Below, piece by piece: positions 42,940 through 51,709 of a stretch of DNA of 64,000 nucleotides. Below the pieces are notes generated by a model. The model made no database searches, was not told where the DNA came from, and saw only the letters and a program-made list of their open reading frames with translations. The stretch covers positions 1 to 64,000 of the forward strand of contig LCZK01000005.1 in the NCBI GenBank assembly GCA_001025035.1, written 5' to 3'. The stretch is from Actinobacteria bacterium IMCC26207. Lineage in GTDB: Bacteria; Actinomycetota; Acidimicrobiia; Acidimicrobiales; Microtrichaceae. A program made the translations under genes and the position numbers. Each line of letters begins with the position of its first letter. The stretch's first letter is position 1.

Positions 42940-44616
42940 TCAGGAGTCTGCGGCTGACGGGTTGATCGCTTCGAGTTCTTTACCGCGCGTTTCTGGCAGG
43001 GCCAGAGCCACAAATGCAGCAGCAACGGGCGCGATGGCCAACAACGTAAACGTGAACCCGTATCCCTGAGCGTCAATCAAGTTCCCCGCAAACAGCAGGC
43101 CGACTACCGACCCGGCAACAGCAACCGCAGCCACTGCGCCGCGGACTGTTCCTCTGTGTGAGGTCGGGAAGAGTTCAGGCGAAATAACTGCCAAGGCTGG
43201 GGCTGCCATCCCGCCGATGATTGAGCCGAGCAACGAAGCAAACCACATTGGTACCCCGACTACCGAAAAGAAGACTGCGTTGAAGATGCCAATCGCAAGC
43301 AGTCCGGGGACGATTGTTGTCTTTCTGCCGTGCTTATCGGCAAAGCGACCACCGAGCAGCACGCCAATTGCGCCAGGGGTTGATGTGGCAATCACAAACA
43401 GCGTGATCATCAAAGCGCTGAACCCAACTTCGGTGCGAAGGTAGTCATTCTGGAGTTGCGATGCCGGGGCGAGAAAGACGTTGAGCAGAAAGAAAATGCC
43501 AGCAACCAAGGCAAAGCGCCAGAGATGCATTCGGCCCATGCCAGAGCGAACTGCGGAGCCAGCAGCGGGATCAGATTGTGGCCCCGAGGCTGCCATCAGT
43601 GGGGCAAGCGGTTCCGCTGCGATCTCAGTCCCGAGGGCCGCAAGCGCCACCGACTCGCGATCCTGAGCGAGTTTCTGAAAGCGCCGACTTTCGGGCAGGT
43701 GTTTGCGAACATTCCAGATGAGCGGAAGCGACATTCCAGCAACCACAAAGGTCAAGCGCCATCCCCAATTGCCAAGGTCTGCTAGCGGCAGGGTCATGAC
43801 GATGATGCCGGCGCCCAAGCCGTAGGCCAACGTGCCGAGGCCAGCAACCATGGCTCGTGATCCAGGTGGCATCTCTTCCACAGCGATGGTGTCAGCGCAG
43901 AGCAAACCGGCTATCGCCAGGTTCCGAGAGAAGAACTGAAGTGCGCCCACTGCCCACAAGCTTGGGGCGAGCGCCGTGATCAGCGTGAGCGTTGCGGCAA
44001 CCATAAAAGAGCCAAGGGCCACTTTGCGTCTACCGATTCGATCAGCGAACACCATGACTACCAGGGTGACTACAACCCCGATCCGTACTACTGCAAGCAG
44101 GGTGGTTTGTTGCGAACGTGACCCGTCTCCAAGGTCTTCTGCAACGAAGGTCAGAACCTGAGATAGGAGTCCATAGAGCATCCCTCCAACCATGTTGAGC
44201 AAGGTGACTGAGGCGACCAGAGTCGCTTGGCGAGCCGAGAGTCGATCAGGGGTAGCCCACCAAGGCCGGCGGCCATGTGCAAGACCATCCGGGAGTGCAC
44301 GGCGAACGGGAATCGAGTACAGCCAGCGCCAGTAGGGAACAGCGAGTTGGTAATCGATTGTTTGATGCAACTCAAAGCGCTGCTGCGGCACGGCGGCTGA
44401 GTCGTCACAAGAGTCTGTTGTGCACGGTTGCCACCGCACTGTTCGCTCACAGGTCACAAACGGTCCGGACTCAGCAGTCAGGGCGACGGAGCCCGAACTG
44501 CTCAGATCAGGCACATCGTTGGGCTCTGACTCCAGCAACAGGACATCATCGCGAGGTTCCAATCGATCTCGCAGTTCGGACTCTGCGCATTCAAAGTGAT
44601 TGTTGATCCTCGCCAT
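42940..44616 (-). CDS. MFS transporter with long N-terminal extension
   Basis: A 558-residue major facilitator with 12 predicted helices and the sugar-porter-like loop motifs ADRIGRRKVALG (between TM2 and TM3) and ADKHGRKTTIV (between TM8 and TM9), plus PESRRF and PETRGKELE at the ends of the two halves. The first 125 residues are hydrophilic and Cys/Ser-rich (CERTVRWQPCTTDSC), unusual for the family. They may be a real cytosolic domain or mark a later true start. The substrate is unknown. Confidence 0.85.
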   Translation of the reverse strand: MARINNHFECAESELRDRLEPRDDVLLLESEPNDVPDLSSSGSVALTAESGPFVTCERTVRWQPCTTDSCDDSAAVPQQRFELHQTIDYQLAVPYWRWLYSIPVRRALPDGLAHGRRPWWATPDRLSARQATLVASVTLLNMVGGMLYGLLSQVLTFVAEDLGDGSRSQQTTLLAVVRIGVVVTLVVMVFADRIGRRKVALGSFMVAATLTLITALAPSLWAVGALQFFSRNLAIAGLLCADTIAVEEMPPGSRAMVAGLGTLAYGLGAGIIVMTLPLADLGNWGWRLTFVVAGMSLPLIWNVRKHLPESRRFQKLAQDRESVALAALGTEIAAEPLAPLMAASGPQSDPAAGSAVRSGMGRMHLWRFALVAGIFFLLNVFLAPASQLQNDYLRTEVGFSALMITLFVIATSTPGAIGVLLGGRFADKHGRKTTIVPGLLAIGIFNAVFFSVVGVPMWFASLLGSIIGGMAAPALAVISPELFPTSHRGTVRGAVAAVAVAGSVVGLLFAGNLIDAQGYGFTFTLLAIAPVAAAFVALALPETRGKELEAINPSAADS

Positions 44617-44694
44617 ACGGTCCCCATGGTCAGCAGCCGAGCGATCTTGGCGCAGATCAGATCTTAGTGATCAGAATCAGGCAATACTGAAGGC

Positions 44695-45948
44695 GTGTCT
44701 CGACTCATTGTTCGGCCGTCCGCCCCGCTTTCTGGTGAGGTCACCATCAGCGGTGCAAAGAACTCCGCCCTCAAGCTGATGGCTGCATGTGTGCTTGCCG
44801 AGGGCCGCTATGTCCTGCGCAACGTTCCCGTGATCTCTGACGTGGAGTACATGTGCGCGTTGCTTGAGGCAATGGGAATGCAGACCCGCCGCCGGGAGGA
44901 TGGTGCTCTCGAGATTATTCGCGGCTCGCAGGTCATTCCCGAAGCCCCCTACGAACTTGTTGAACGCATGCGTGCATCGAGCGCCGTGTTAGGCCCGCTG
45001 CTCGCGGCAATGGGCGAGGCACGAGTTGCGATGCCTGGCGGAGACGACTTTGGCGCCCGCCCGATTGATATGCACCTTCAGGGCCTAGAAGCGCTGGGGG
45101 CTGAGTTCACTCTGAGCCACGGGATGATTCATGCGCGGGCAGAACGCCTTGTCGGTACCGAAGTCGTGCTGGACTACCCGAGTGTTGGTGCGACAGAGAA
45201 CCTGCTGATGGCGGCAGTTCTCGCCGAGGGTCGTACCACCGTGCGTAATGCTGCGCGCGAGCCCGAGATTGCAGACCTCGGGGCATTTCTGAACCGCATG
45301 GGTGGTCAGATCCTTGGTGCAGGCAGTTCGGTGGTGACCATTGACGGCGTGAGTGATTTGCGAGCGGTGGAACACACGGTGATTCCTGATCGCATTGAGG
45401 TCGCAACGTTCCTGAGTGTCCTTGGCGTCGCAGGTGGTGAGCTCACTCTTCACCATGTGCGACCCGATCATTTGGACTTGCTCGTCGAGAAACTAGGGGC
45501 AATGGGAATCCGGATTTCTCCGGAGCCGGATGGCCTGTGGGCGATGGCCAGTGGTCGTCCCCGGCCAACCAACGTGGCCACATTGCCATACCCCGGTTTA
45601 GCAACTGACTACCTGCCCTTGCTGGTGGCCCTCCAGTGCTTCAACACCGGTACGAGCTACGCCACCGAGAATGTCTTTTCGGGACGGTTCCGATATGTGG
45701 GGGAGTTGGCTCGCATGGGCGCGCAGGTACGCGTTGATGGGCACCATCTAGTTATCGATGGGGTAGAGCGGCTCTCTGGGGCGCCAGTTCGAGCGTTAGA
45801 TATTCGCGCCGGTGCGGCACTCGTAGTTGCCGCTCTTGGCGCCGACGGCGAGACGGTCATTGCTGACGCTCATCACTTGGATCGCGGCTACGAGGGCCTG
45901 ACTGATCGCCTCAGTGCGATCGGGGTGCAGATTGAACGGCTCGACTAG
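44695..45948 (+). CDS. murA: UDP-GlcNAc 1-carboxyvinyltransferase, Asp variant
   Basis: The first committed step of peptidoglycan synthesis, enolpyruvyl transfer to UDP-GlcNAc. It has 417 residues starting at GTG, with ISGAKNSALKLMAA (UDP-GlcNAc binding), ERMRASSAVLGPLLA, GARPIDMH, DYPSVGATENLLMAA and SGRFRYVGELARMGA. The usual active-site Cys in GGCAIGARP is replaced by Asp117 (PGGDDFGARP). As known for mycobacterial MurA, this substitution gives intrinsic fosfomycin resistance because the drug cannot alkylate the residue. Confidence 0.96.
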   Translation: MSRLIVRPSAPLSGEVTISGAKNSALKLMAACVLAEGRYVLRNVPVISDVEYMCALLEAMGMQTRRREDGALEIIRGSQVIPEAPYELVERMRASSAVLGPLLAAMGEARVAMPGGDDFGARPIDMHLQGLEALGAEFTLSHGMIHARAERLVGTEVVLDYPSVGATENLLMAAVLAEGRTTVRNAAREPEIADLGAFLNRMGGQILGAGSSVVTIDGVSDLRAVEHTVIPDRIEVATFLSVLGVAGGELTLHHVRPDHLDLLVEKLGAMGIRISPEPDGLWAMASGRPRPTNVATLPYPGLATDYLPLLVALQCFNTGTSYATENVFSGRFRYVGELARMGAQVRVDGHHLVIDGVERLSGAPVRALDIRAGAALVVAALGADGETVIADAHHLDRGYEGLTDRLSAIGVQIERLD

Positions 45949-45958
45949 CTGTCCTGGT

Positions 45959-46162
45959 TTAGCGGGGTCCGCCGCGGGGATTCTTTCGCGGCATGACCTC
46001 CGCCGCTTCATCTTCGGATTCTTTCCGTTGACCGAGTTTGGCGGCTCGCTGGTTTGCCAGAAAAAGCAGTGCCGCAAACACACCTACCGGAACGAGCACC
46101 ATCAGGATTTCGTCCCAACCACCTTGGTGAGCGAGGAGCACGGAATCAAGCATCTGGAACAC
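45959..46162 (-). CDS. Small single-pass membrane protein
   Basis: A 67-residue protein with one strong membrane helix (about residues 19-37, EILMVLVPVGVFAALLFLA) and a charged, Pro/Arg-rich tail (RKESEDEAAEVMPRKNPRGG). The short HQGGWDE before the helix recalls small conserved actinobacterial membrane proteins of unknown function. It is convergent with murA and divergent from the NifU-domain gene. Confidence 0.6.
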   Translation of the reverse strand: MFQMLDSVLLAHQGGWDEILMVLVPVGVFAALLFLANQRAAKLGQRKESEDEAAEVMPRKNPRGGPR

Positions 46163-46268
46163 AAACCTAGTGCGCGGGGTTGTTATAGGGGCAGCGAAGA
46201 ACCATCATCTAGATCGCGGAACGTGTGCTTGTGCACAAATCTTTGTTCCCCCGAGTGAAGTAGGCATC

Positions 46269-46529
46269 GTGCAGGCTGAAGTTGAAGTAGTCATCGAGAT
46301 CATCCGGCCAGCCATTCAGGCTGATGGCGGAGACATCACCTTGATTGATGTCGATCAGGAATCAGGCATTGTGATTGTTGAACTTTCGGGTGCCTGTGTG
46401 AGTTGCCCTGCTTCCACCGTGACGATGAAGGCAGGAATTGAGCGGATCATGATTGACCGCGTGCCTGGCGTGACTGCAGTTGTTCAGCCGGGTGAGAACG
46501 CTGAGCTTGGAACAGCAGTCACCCTGTAA
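46269..46529 (+). CDS. NifU-like C-terminal domain Fe-S protein
   Basis: An 86-residue protein consisting of the NifU C-terminal domain: IRPAIQADGGDITLIDVD, then SGACVSCPAST with the CxxC pair that carries a transient [4Fe-4S] cluster, and a final helix (MKAGIERIMIDRVPGV). GTG 46269 is used because domain homology starts there; an earlier in-frame ATG (46170) would add 33 unrelated residues overlapping the upstream gene. It is a likely scaffold or carrier for cluster delivery (Nfu type). Confidence 0.86.
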   Translation: MQAEVEVVIEIIRPAIQADGGDITLIDVDQESGIVIVELSGACVSCPASTVTMKAGIERIMIDRVPGVTAVVQPGENAELGTAVTL

Positions 46530-46556
46530 AGCCTCAGTCGCACAGATTCAACCTGT

Positions 46557-47072
46557 TTAGCTTCGGGCCGAGGTGCAGGTTGCGCAGCGACCAAGCACAT
46601 CAAGTCGATGATGCTCAGCTAAGAACCCAACTGAACTTGCTGCAGCTTCGAGGGCCCGATCAATTGATCTTTCCACCTCGTCACTCAGCGTTATGTCGGC
46701 CACGCGGCCACACTGCGTGCACACCAAGTGATGGTGATGCGAGGTCAGGTCTTCGGCGAGTTCAAAGTGGCTGTACTCATCACCGGCGATCAGGCGGTGC
46801 ACGATTCCTGCCTCGATTAGTTCAGTCAGGTTGCGGTATGCGCTGCTTTGGGCCAACGAAGAGTCATGCCCAAGGATTTCAGGAATGGTGAGTGGCCGGT
46901 CTGAACAGGCCAAAATTTCTACCAGAGCCCTCCGAGAAGGGGTATAACGGAGGTTCTGTGATCGAAGACGCTGCGAAGCAGTGAGATGAAGTTCCTCGGC
47001 CGATTTTTTGGCTGAGGCTGCATCTGTCTTCGTGGTTGAACGCGGGACAGCGCTCGGTGCCTGTGTCGACAT
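46557..47072 (-). CDS. Fur-family metalloregulator
   Basis: A 171-residue winged-helix regulator. It has the DNA-binding region RYTPSRRALVEIL ... SSAYRNLTELIEAGIV (about 40-90), then the metal-sensing segment HFELAEDLTSHHHHLVCTQCG with His-rich ligands, and a C-terminal CxxC (GRCATC) completing a structural zinc site with CTQC. The His cluster and wing resemble Zur/Fur. Which metal it senses cannot be decided from sequence. A 35-residue polar N-terminal extension is unusual. Confidence 0.9.
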   Translation of the reverse strand: MSTQAPSAVPRSTTKTDAASAKKSAEELHLTASQRLRSQNLRYTPSRRALVEILACSDRPLTIPEILGHDSSLAQSSAYRNLTELIEAGIVHRLIAGDEYSHFELAEDLTSHHHHLVCTQCGRVADITLSDEVERSIDRALEAAASSVGFLAEHHRLDVLGRCATCTSARS

Positions 47073-47149
47073 CTTCTCAGAGTAGCCGTGAGTGGGGAAC
47101 TAAGAACAGATGAGAACTCAGAGTCCGCTGATTGTCAGAAGAGTTCAGT

Positions 47150-48025
47150 ATGAACGCTGACCGCCCGCAGTTGATTGGTTTACCCACCCGGATTCGCCTG
47201 ATTGAGCCACTGGGATCTGGTAGCTCTTGCACTGTCTGGAGAGCGCGGGACACTCAGTCAGGACGCGACTTTGCAATCAAGCTGCTGCCGATTCGGGCTG
47301 GGGATGCGTTGGCCGCTGAGCGGTTGCAGCGTGAAGCAAGAGCGCTCTCTAGGTTGAGCCAGGTTGAAGGAGCAATCTCTCTGCATCAAGTTGGCGTTGC
47401 TGCTGATGGGACAGCCTGGCTGCTCTTAGATTTTGCGCCTAGCGGATCCCTGCGAGATTGCATCCAAGCCCGAGCCGAGGATTCTGCACTCCCACTCTCA
47501 CTCCGACTCCCACCCGCTGCGCCAGTGCCTAGAACGCAAACTCTGGCTGCGAGTCTGTTTTTGACATTGGCAGAAGCACATAGCGCAGGGGTGATCCACG
47601 GTGATATCTCGCCTGCCAACATTCTGTTTGGCGAATCAGGTCAGCCGCTGTTAGCTGACTTCGGAATGGCTTCGCTACTCGGGGGCGGAGATGGCACCCT
47701 CGGAGTTGTGGGCTTCACTCCCGCTTACGCTGCACCAGAGCGGTTTCGCGGTGCTCCCCCTGATCGGGCCTCGGATGTCTTTGCTCTTGCGGCAACCCTG
47801 TGGCATTGGGAGTTCTCTCAACCACATGGCATCAGCTTTGCCGAGGTGCGCTCAAACGACTCAGAGCCGACTGCGACACAACGGCGATGGATGATGGGAG
47901 CACTCTCGGAACTGCCCACGGAACGCCCCGATGCCCAGATTCTCGCCGACTCGTTAAACAGTCGACTGCCGCGGCACAAGGGCAACCGCTGGCGTTGGAA
48001 GTATCCTCGCCGAGATGTCGAATGA
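47150..48025 (+). CDS. Serine/threonine protein kinase (soluble, non-RD)
   Basis: A 291-residue Hanks-type kinase without transmembrane helix: G-loop LGSGSSCTVWRA (about 22-33), ATP-binding Lys in DFAIKLLP, catalytic loop VIHGDISPANILF (the usual HRD Arg is Gly), metal-binding ADFGMASLL and AYAAPERFRG. ATG 47150 is preferred to a TTG 18 bases upstream because AGAAGAG precedes it. It overlaps the enoyl-CoA hydratase by 11 bases, so the two are co-translated, although no functional link is evident. Confidence 0.86.
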   Translation: MNADRPQLIGLPTRIRLIEPLGSGSSCTVWRARDTQSGRDFAIKLLPIRAGDALAAERLQREARALSRLSQVEGAISLHQVGVAADGTAWLLLDFAPSGSLRDCIQARAEDSALPLSLRLPPAAPVPRTQTLAASLFLTLAEAHSAGVIHGDISPANILFGESGQPLLADFGMASLLGGGDGTLGVVGFTPAYAAPERFRGAPPDRASDVFALAATLWHWEFSQPHGISFAEVRSNDSEPTATQRRWMMGALSELPTERPDAQILADSLNSRLPRHKGNRWRWKYPRRDVE

Positions 48026-48845
48026 GATACACCAAGAACCAAGCACCGAATTGATCCTGACCGAGGTGCAAGCCGACGGCGTGGCCATCATCACGCTCAA
48101 TAACGGCAAGGTCAATGCGCTGAGCGTGGAACTACTCAATGAGTTGCAACAAGCTGCAACAGCTTTGTCTCTAGACGCGAGTATCCGAGCGGTGGTCATC
48201 ACGGGTAACGGTCGGGCCTTCGCTGCTGGCGCAGATATCACCCAGTTCGCGCAAGGAACTCCCGAGGGAGAGTTTGGGCTGTCCTCACCTGAACGAATTA
48301 CTCAGATCGGCACGGCTTTTCTGGGTGCGCTCAACGCAGTAGCTGCGTTGCCTTGCCCAAGCATTGCGGCAGTGTCTGGAGTGGCCCTTGGTGGCGGCTG
48401 CGAGCTTGCGCTGGCATGCGATTTTCGGCTTGCTTCAGGATCGGCTCGTTTTGGTCAGCCCGAGATTCTGCTCGGCATCATCCCGGGCGGCGGCGGGACG
48501 CAACGCCTGAGCCGGCTGGTGGGGTCATCGGTTGCGAAGGAACTGATTTTTTCGGGTCGCATGATTCTCGCTGATGAGGCCCTTCGCATAGGCCTAGTCA
48601 ACAGAATTGTAGAACCGGATCAAGTTCTTGCCGAGGCCACCGCCTGGGCTCAGAGCCTTGCCGCTGGACCGCAGCACGCGCTGCGCTTAGCGAAATCAGC
48701 AATAGACCAAGGCCTAGAAGGTTCGTTAGAGGATGGATTGCTGCTCGAGCAGAACCTGTTTGTGGAATCGTTTACAACTCCCGATGCCGCAGTGGGAGTC
48801 CAGTCGTTTCTGAGTGATGGACCCGGCCACGCCAACTTCGCTTAG
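48015..48845 (+). CDS. Enoyl-CoA hydratase/isomerase family protein
   Basis: A 276-residue crotonase-fold enzyme: ITLNNGKVNALS, the CoA/oxyanion segment AFAAGADITQF, SIAAVSGVALGGGCELALACD and ARFGQPEILLGIIPGGGGTQRLSR (in part QPEILLGIIPGGGGTQRL). The two catalytic acidic positions (Glu in GGCELALACD region and Glu in QPEILLG) are present, consistent with hydratase activity in fatty-acid oxidation. It converges on glgP, overlapping its end by four bases. Confidence 0.92.
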   Translation: MSNEIHQEPSTELILTEVQADGVAIITLNNGKVNALSVELLNELQQAATALSLDASIRAVVITGNGRAFAAGADITQFAQGTPEGEFGLSSPERITQIGTAFLGALNAVAALPCPSIAAVSGVALGGGCELALACDFRLASGSARFGQPEILLGIIPGGGGTQRLSRLVGSSVAKELIFSGRMILADEALRIGLVNRIVEPDQVLAEATAWAQSLAAGPQHALRLAKSAIDQGLEGSLEDGLLLEQNLFVESFTTPDAAVGVQSFLSDGPGHANFA

Positions 48846-51463
48846 CCAGCCCAGGCAACGAGACCGAACTCGATCGGTACCTCGAGCAGATCATGGCGAG
48901 GGACGACTCGGGCAGTGACACCCATCCGCCCAGCAGTACTCAGCACCGCTGTGCCCGTATAACGAAGGTGCTGCTCATCCTCGTGGCCGTGCACCTGCAA
49001 GAGAACTGTCTGGGTGTCCTCGAGTTCGCCGGACTGGCCAACGTGGCCAACGAGCAACTGAACATCAACTTCGCTGGGGTCAAGCCCACCTAGTGCAACG
49101 CTGGCAGTCACTTGACGCTGCGCACCAAGCTCCGCAACGTCCTCATTGATTTCAATTCGGTCAACATGAACCTGATGCCATTCGGATTCCAGCCGTGAAT
49201 GGAACGCTGCGAGCGTGCGAGCCCCAGCAAAGTCATCGCTCGAGAGCTGCGCGGCCCTAGCGGCTGCGGGGATATACAGGCCCTCTACGTAGTCCCTGAC
49301 CATTCGATGCGCACCTACAAAGGGGCCCAAGGTGCGGAAGTTTTCTTTCACCCGCGTTAGCCAAGCCCCAGAAAACGACTTCTGCGAATCGGCTCGGTCG
49401 TAGTACAGCGGCACGATCTGCGTTTCAAGAAGCTCAAACAAACTGTTTGCCTCAAGCTCGATTCGACGAGCCTCATCCGGGATTGATTCAGCCGATGAGA
49501 TCGCCCAACCGTTCGGGCCGAATGATTGCCCTGGGGCGGAATCCTCATCGCTACCTGAACTAAAGCATTCGGCCCACCAGCCATCCAACACCGAGCAGTG
49601 CAGAGCTCCGTTCAGTACGGCCTTCATGCCGCTGGTGCCCGAGGCTTCCATGGGACGCACCGGCGTATTGAGCCAGACATCTGCACCCTGCACGAGCGAG
49701 CGTGCCAATGCCATGTCGTAATCCTCGACAAACATAAATCGATCGCGGATCTGCGGGTCGTTCGAGAAGGCGACAATCTGACGGATGAGTTCCTTGCCCA
49801 ACTCATCGGCGGGGTGCGCCTTGCCCGCAAAAATGAACTGAATCGGCCGCTCCTCGTTCAGGAGTAAGCGCATGAGTCGTTCGGGCTGACTCAGCAAAAG
49901 TGCAGCTCGCTTATAGGTTGCCATGCGTCGCGCAAAGCAGATCGTGAGTGCAGTTGGGCTCAGCGCCGTATTGACCCATTCCAGTTCCGATGAAGACCGC
50001 CCTTGGGCCAACCCGTGGCTCCGTAGGCGGTCGCGAACATGGTCCACCATGCGGACCTTCGAGGCATCGCGTGCGTCTTGAAGCACTTGATCATCGACAG
50101 TGAGAATGGACTGCCACGCGTCTGCATCGGCCCACTGCCAGTTCTCACCCACTGAGTCGGACAGCACCTCGGCAATTTCTGCCGATACCCACGTGGCACC
50201 GTGCACGCCATTGGTGATCGAGCCAACTGGGGTCTCCTCTTCAGGAACTCCCGGCCAGAGTTCGGCGAACATCTCTCGGCTCACCTCGCCATGCAGAGCA
50301 GATACCCCATTGCGCCGCTCGGCTAGACGCATTCCCATGACAGCCATGTTGAATGGCTCCTCGGTTGCCTCCTCAGGTCGATGGCCAAGCTTCATGAGTT
50401 GATCAATTGAGATTCCGCATGCAGCGGCCCAACTGCCAAAGTATTTCTCCATCAGCTCACGAGGGAACCGGTCGATGCCAGCGGGCACAGGAGTATGAGT
50501 GGTGAACACGGCGCCAGCGCGAACCGCAGCCAGAGCCTGATCAAAGCTCAGTCCGTCGCTACTCATATGTTCGCGAATCCGTTCGAGACCTAAGAACCCG
50601 GCGTGGCCTTCGTTTGTGTGGAACACCTCGGCCTCAATGCCCAGAGCACGAAGCGCCCGAATCCCACCTACACCGAGCAGGATTTCTTGACGCAGACGAT
50701 GCTCAACATCGCCTCCGTAGAGTCGATCCGTCACGAGCTGTAGGGACTCAGGATTCTCGGGAATATCTGCGTCGAGCATGTACAGCGGAGTTCTGCCCAC
50801 TGTGGCTTTCCAGACCTGCGCCGTGAGCGTTTCACCAGCTAAGTCCAGGGTGATGCGAACGCCATCACACAGTTCCAGGGCCATCGCATGCGGATCTAAG
50901 TCAGGGAATCGTTCCTGTTGCCACCCATCCACGCTGAGCGACTGTCGAAAATAACCGTGCCGGTAGAACAGTCCGATTGCTACAAGCGGGACTCCTAGAT
51001 CTGAGGCTGCTTTGAGATGATCCCCAGCAAGAATCCCAAGGCCACCGGAATACTGCGGAACTGCTTCAGAAATGCCGAACTCAGGCGAGAAATAGGCAAT
51101 GGCGCCAGCATTCTTGGAGTCGAATTCAGCAGGCGCATCCGAGTTAAGTCCCGAATTCGGAGCGGCAACCTGTTGATACCAGCGAGGCAGATCAAGGTAT
51201 GCGCTGAGAGCTGCATCGGCTGCGGCAAGGCGCTCGAGAAACACCGGATCAGTGCTGAGTTCCAACAGTCGCTCTGTGGAAGCTTCGGCCAACACGCTCC
51301 GAGGGTCATGGCCGCCTTCGTCCCAGGCCTTGGAGTCAATCATGATGAATAACTCTCGAGTCGGGCGATCCCAGGACCAGCGAAGATTGCTCGAAAGGCG
51401 ATCAAGCGCGGCAAGCGGTGCGGGGAGTTGTGGGCGAACGGTGAAACTTTTGAGTGCCTTCAT
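48842..51463 (-). CDS. glgP: Alpha-glucan (glycogen/maltodextrin) phosphorylase
   Basis: An 873-residue GT35 phosphorylase releasing glucose-1-P from alpha-glucans. The N-terminal DUF3417 domain (PAPLAALDRLSSNLRWSW) marks the actinobacterial/archaeal alpha-glucan phosphorylase branch. Other landmarks are AYFSPEFGISEAVPQYSGGLG, FHTNEGHAGFLGLER, VFTTHTPVPAGIDRF, and the PLP site RPMEASGTSGMKAVLNGA near residue 600. The C-terminal 120 residues form an extra beta-domain (EINEDVAELGAQRQVTASVAL). It is divergent from the GlgE operon, with which it shares the glucan pool. Confidence 0.94.
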   Translation of the reverse strand: MKALKSFTVRPQLPAPLAALDRLSSNLRWSWDRPTRELFIMIDSKAWDEGGHDPRSVLAEASTERLLELSTDPVFLERLAAADAALSAYLDLPRWYQQVAAPNSGLNSDAPAEFDSKNAGAIAYFSPEFGISEAVPQYSGGLGILAGDHLKAASDLGVPLVAIGLFYRHGYFRQSLSVDGWQQERFPDLDPHAMALELCDGVRITLDLAGETLTAQVWKATVGRTPLYMLDADIPENPESLQLVTDRLYGGDVEHRLRQEILLGVGGIRALRALGIEAEVFHTNEGHAGFLGLERIREHMSSDGLSFDQALAAVRAGAVFTTHTPVPAGIDRFPRELMEKYFGSWAAACGISIDQLMKLGHRPEEATEEPFNMAVMGMRLAERRNGVSALHGEVSREMFAELWPGVPEEETPVGSITNGVHGATWVSAEIAEVLSDSVGENWQWADADAWQSILTVDDQVLQDARDASKVRMVDHVRDRLRSHGLAQGRSSSELEWVNTALSPTALTICFARRMATYKRAALLLSQPERLMRLLLNEERPIQFIFAGKAHPADELGKELIRQIVAFSNDPQIRDRFMFVEDYDMALARSLVQGADVWLNTPVRPMEASGTSGMKAVLNGALHCSVLDGWWAECFSSGSDEDSAPGQSFGPNGWAISSAESIPDEARRIELEANSLFELLETQIVPLYYDRADSQKSFSGAWLTRVKENFRTLGPFVGAHRMVRDYVEGLYIPAAARAAQLSSDDFAGARTLAAFHSRLESEWHQVHVDRIEINEDVAELGAQRQVTASVALGGLDPSEVDVQLLVGHVGQSGELEDTQTVLLQVHGHEDEQHLRYTGTAVLSTAGRMGVTARVVPRHDLLEVPIEFGLVAWAG

Positions 51464-51606
51464 TGAGTGTGAGGGTATCTCCGAGTTGGGGTATTTCAGA
51501 CCCTCTCTTGGGCAGCGTTCACAGTCTGTTCACGAAAGGCTGCCTGCTTGTGACCGATCGGTAGGCAGATGCTGGCGCAGTTGTCTGCAGCTGAGTGGGC
51601 TATCGG

Positions 51607-51652
51607 CTGAGCGCACTGTGTCAGAGGTGCTGAGCGCACTGTGTCAGAGGTT
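51607..51652. repeat. Two 23-bp direct repeats
   Basis: CTGAGCGCACTGTGTCAGAGGT plus one base occurs twice in tandem in the 246-bp region between divergent glgP and the GlgE operon. It could be a duplicated regulator-binding site for either promoter. Confidence 0.7.
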
Positions 51653-51709
51653 TGGCCAGAATCCGCCGGTACTGTGTATCTCGATGTGTGAGTGCACGGG
51701 TAGGTCAAG

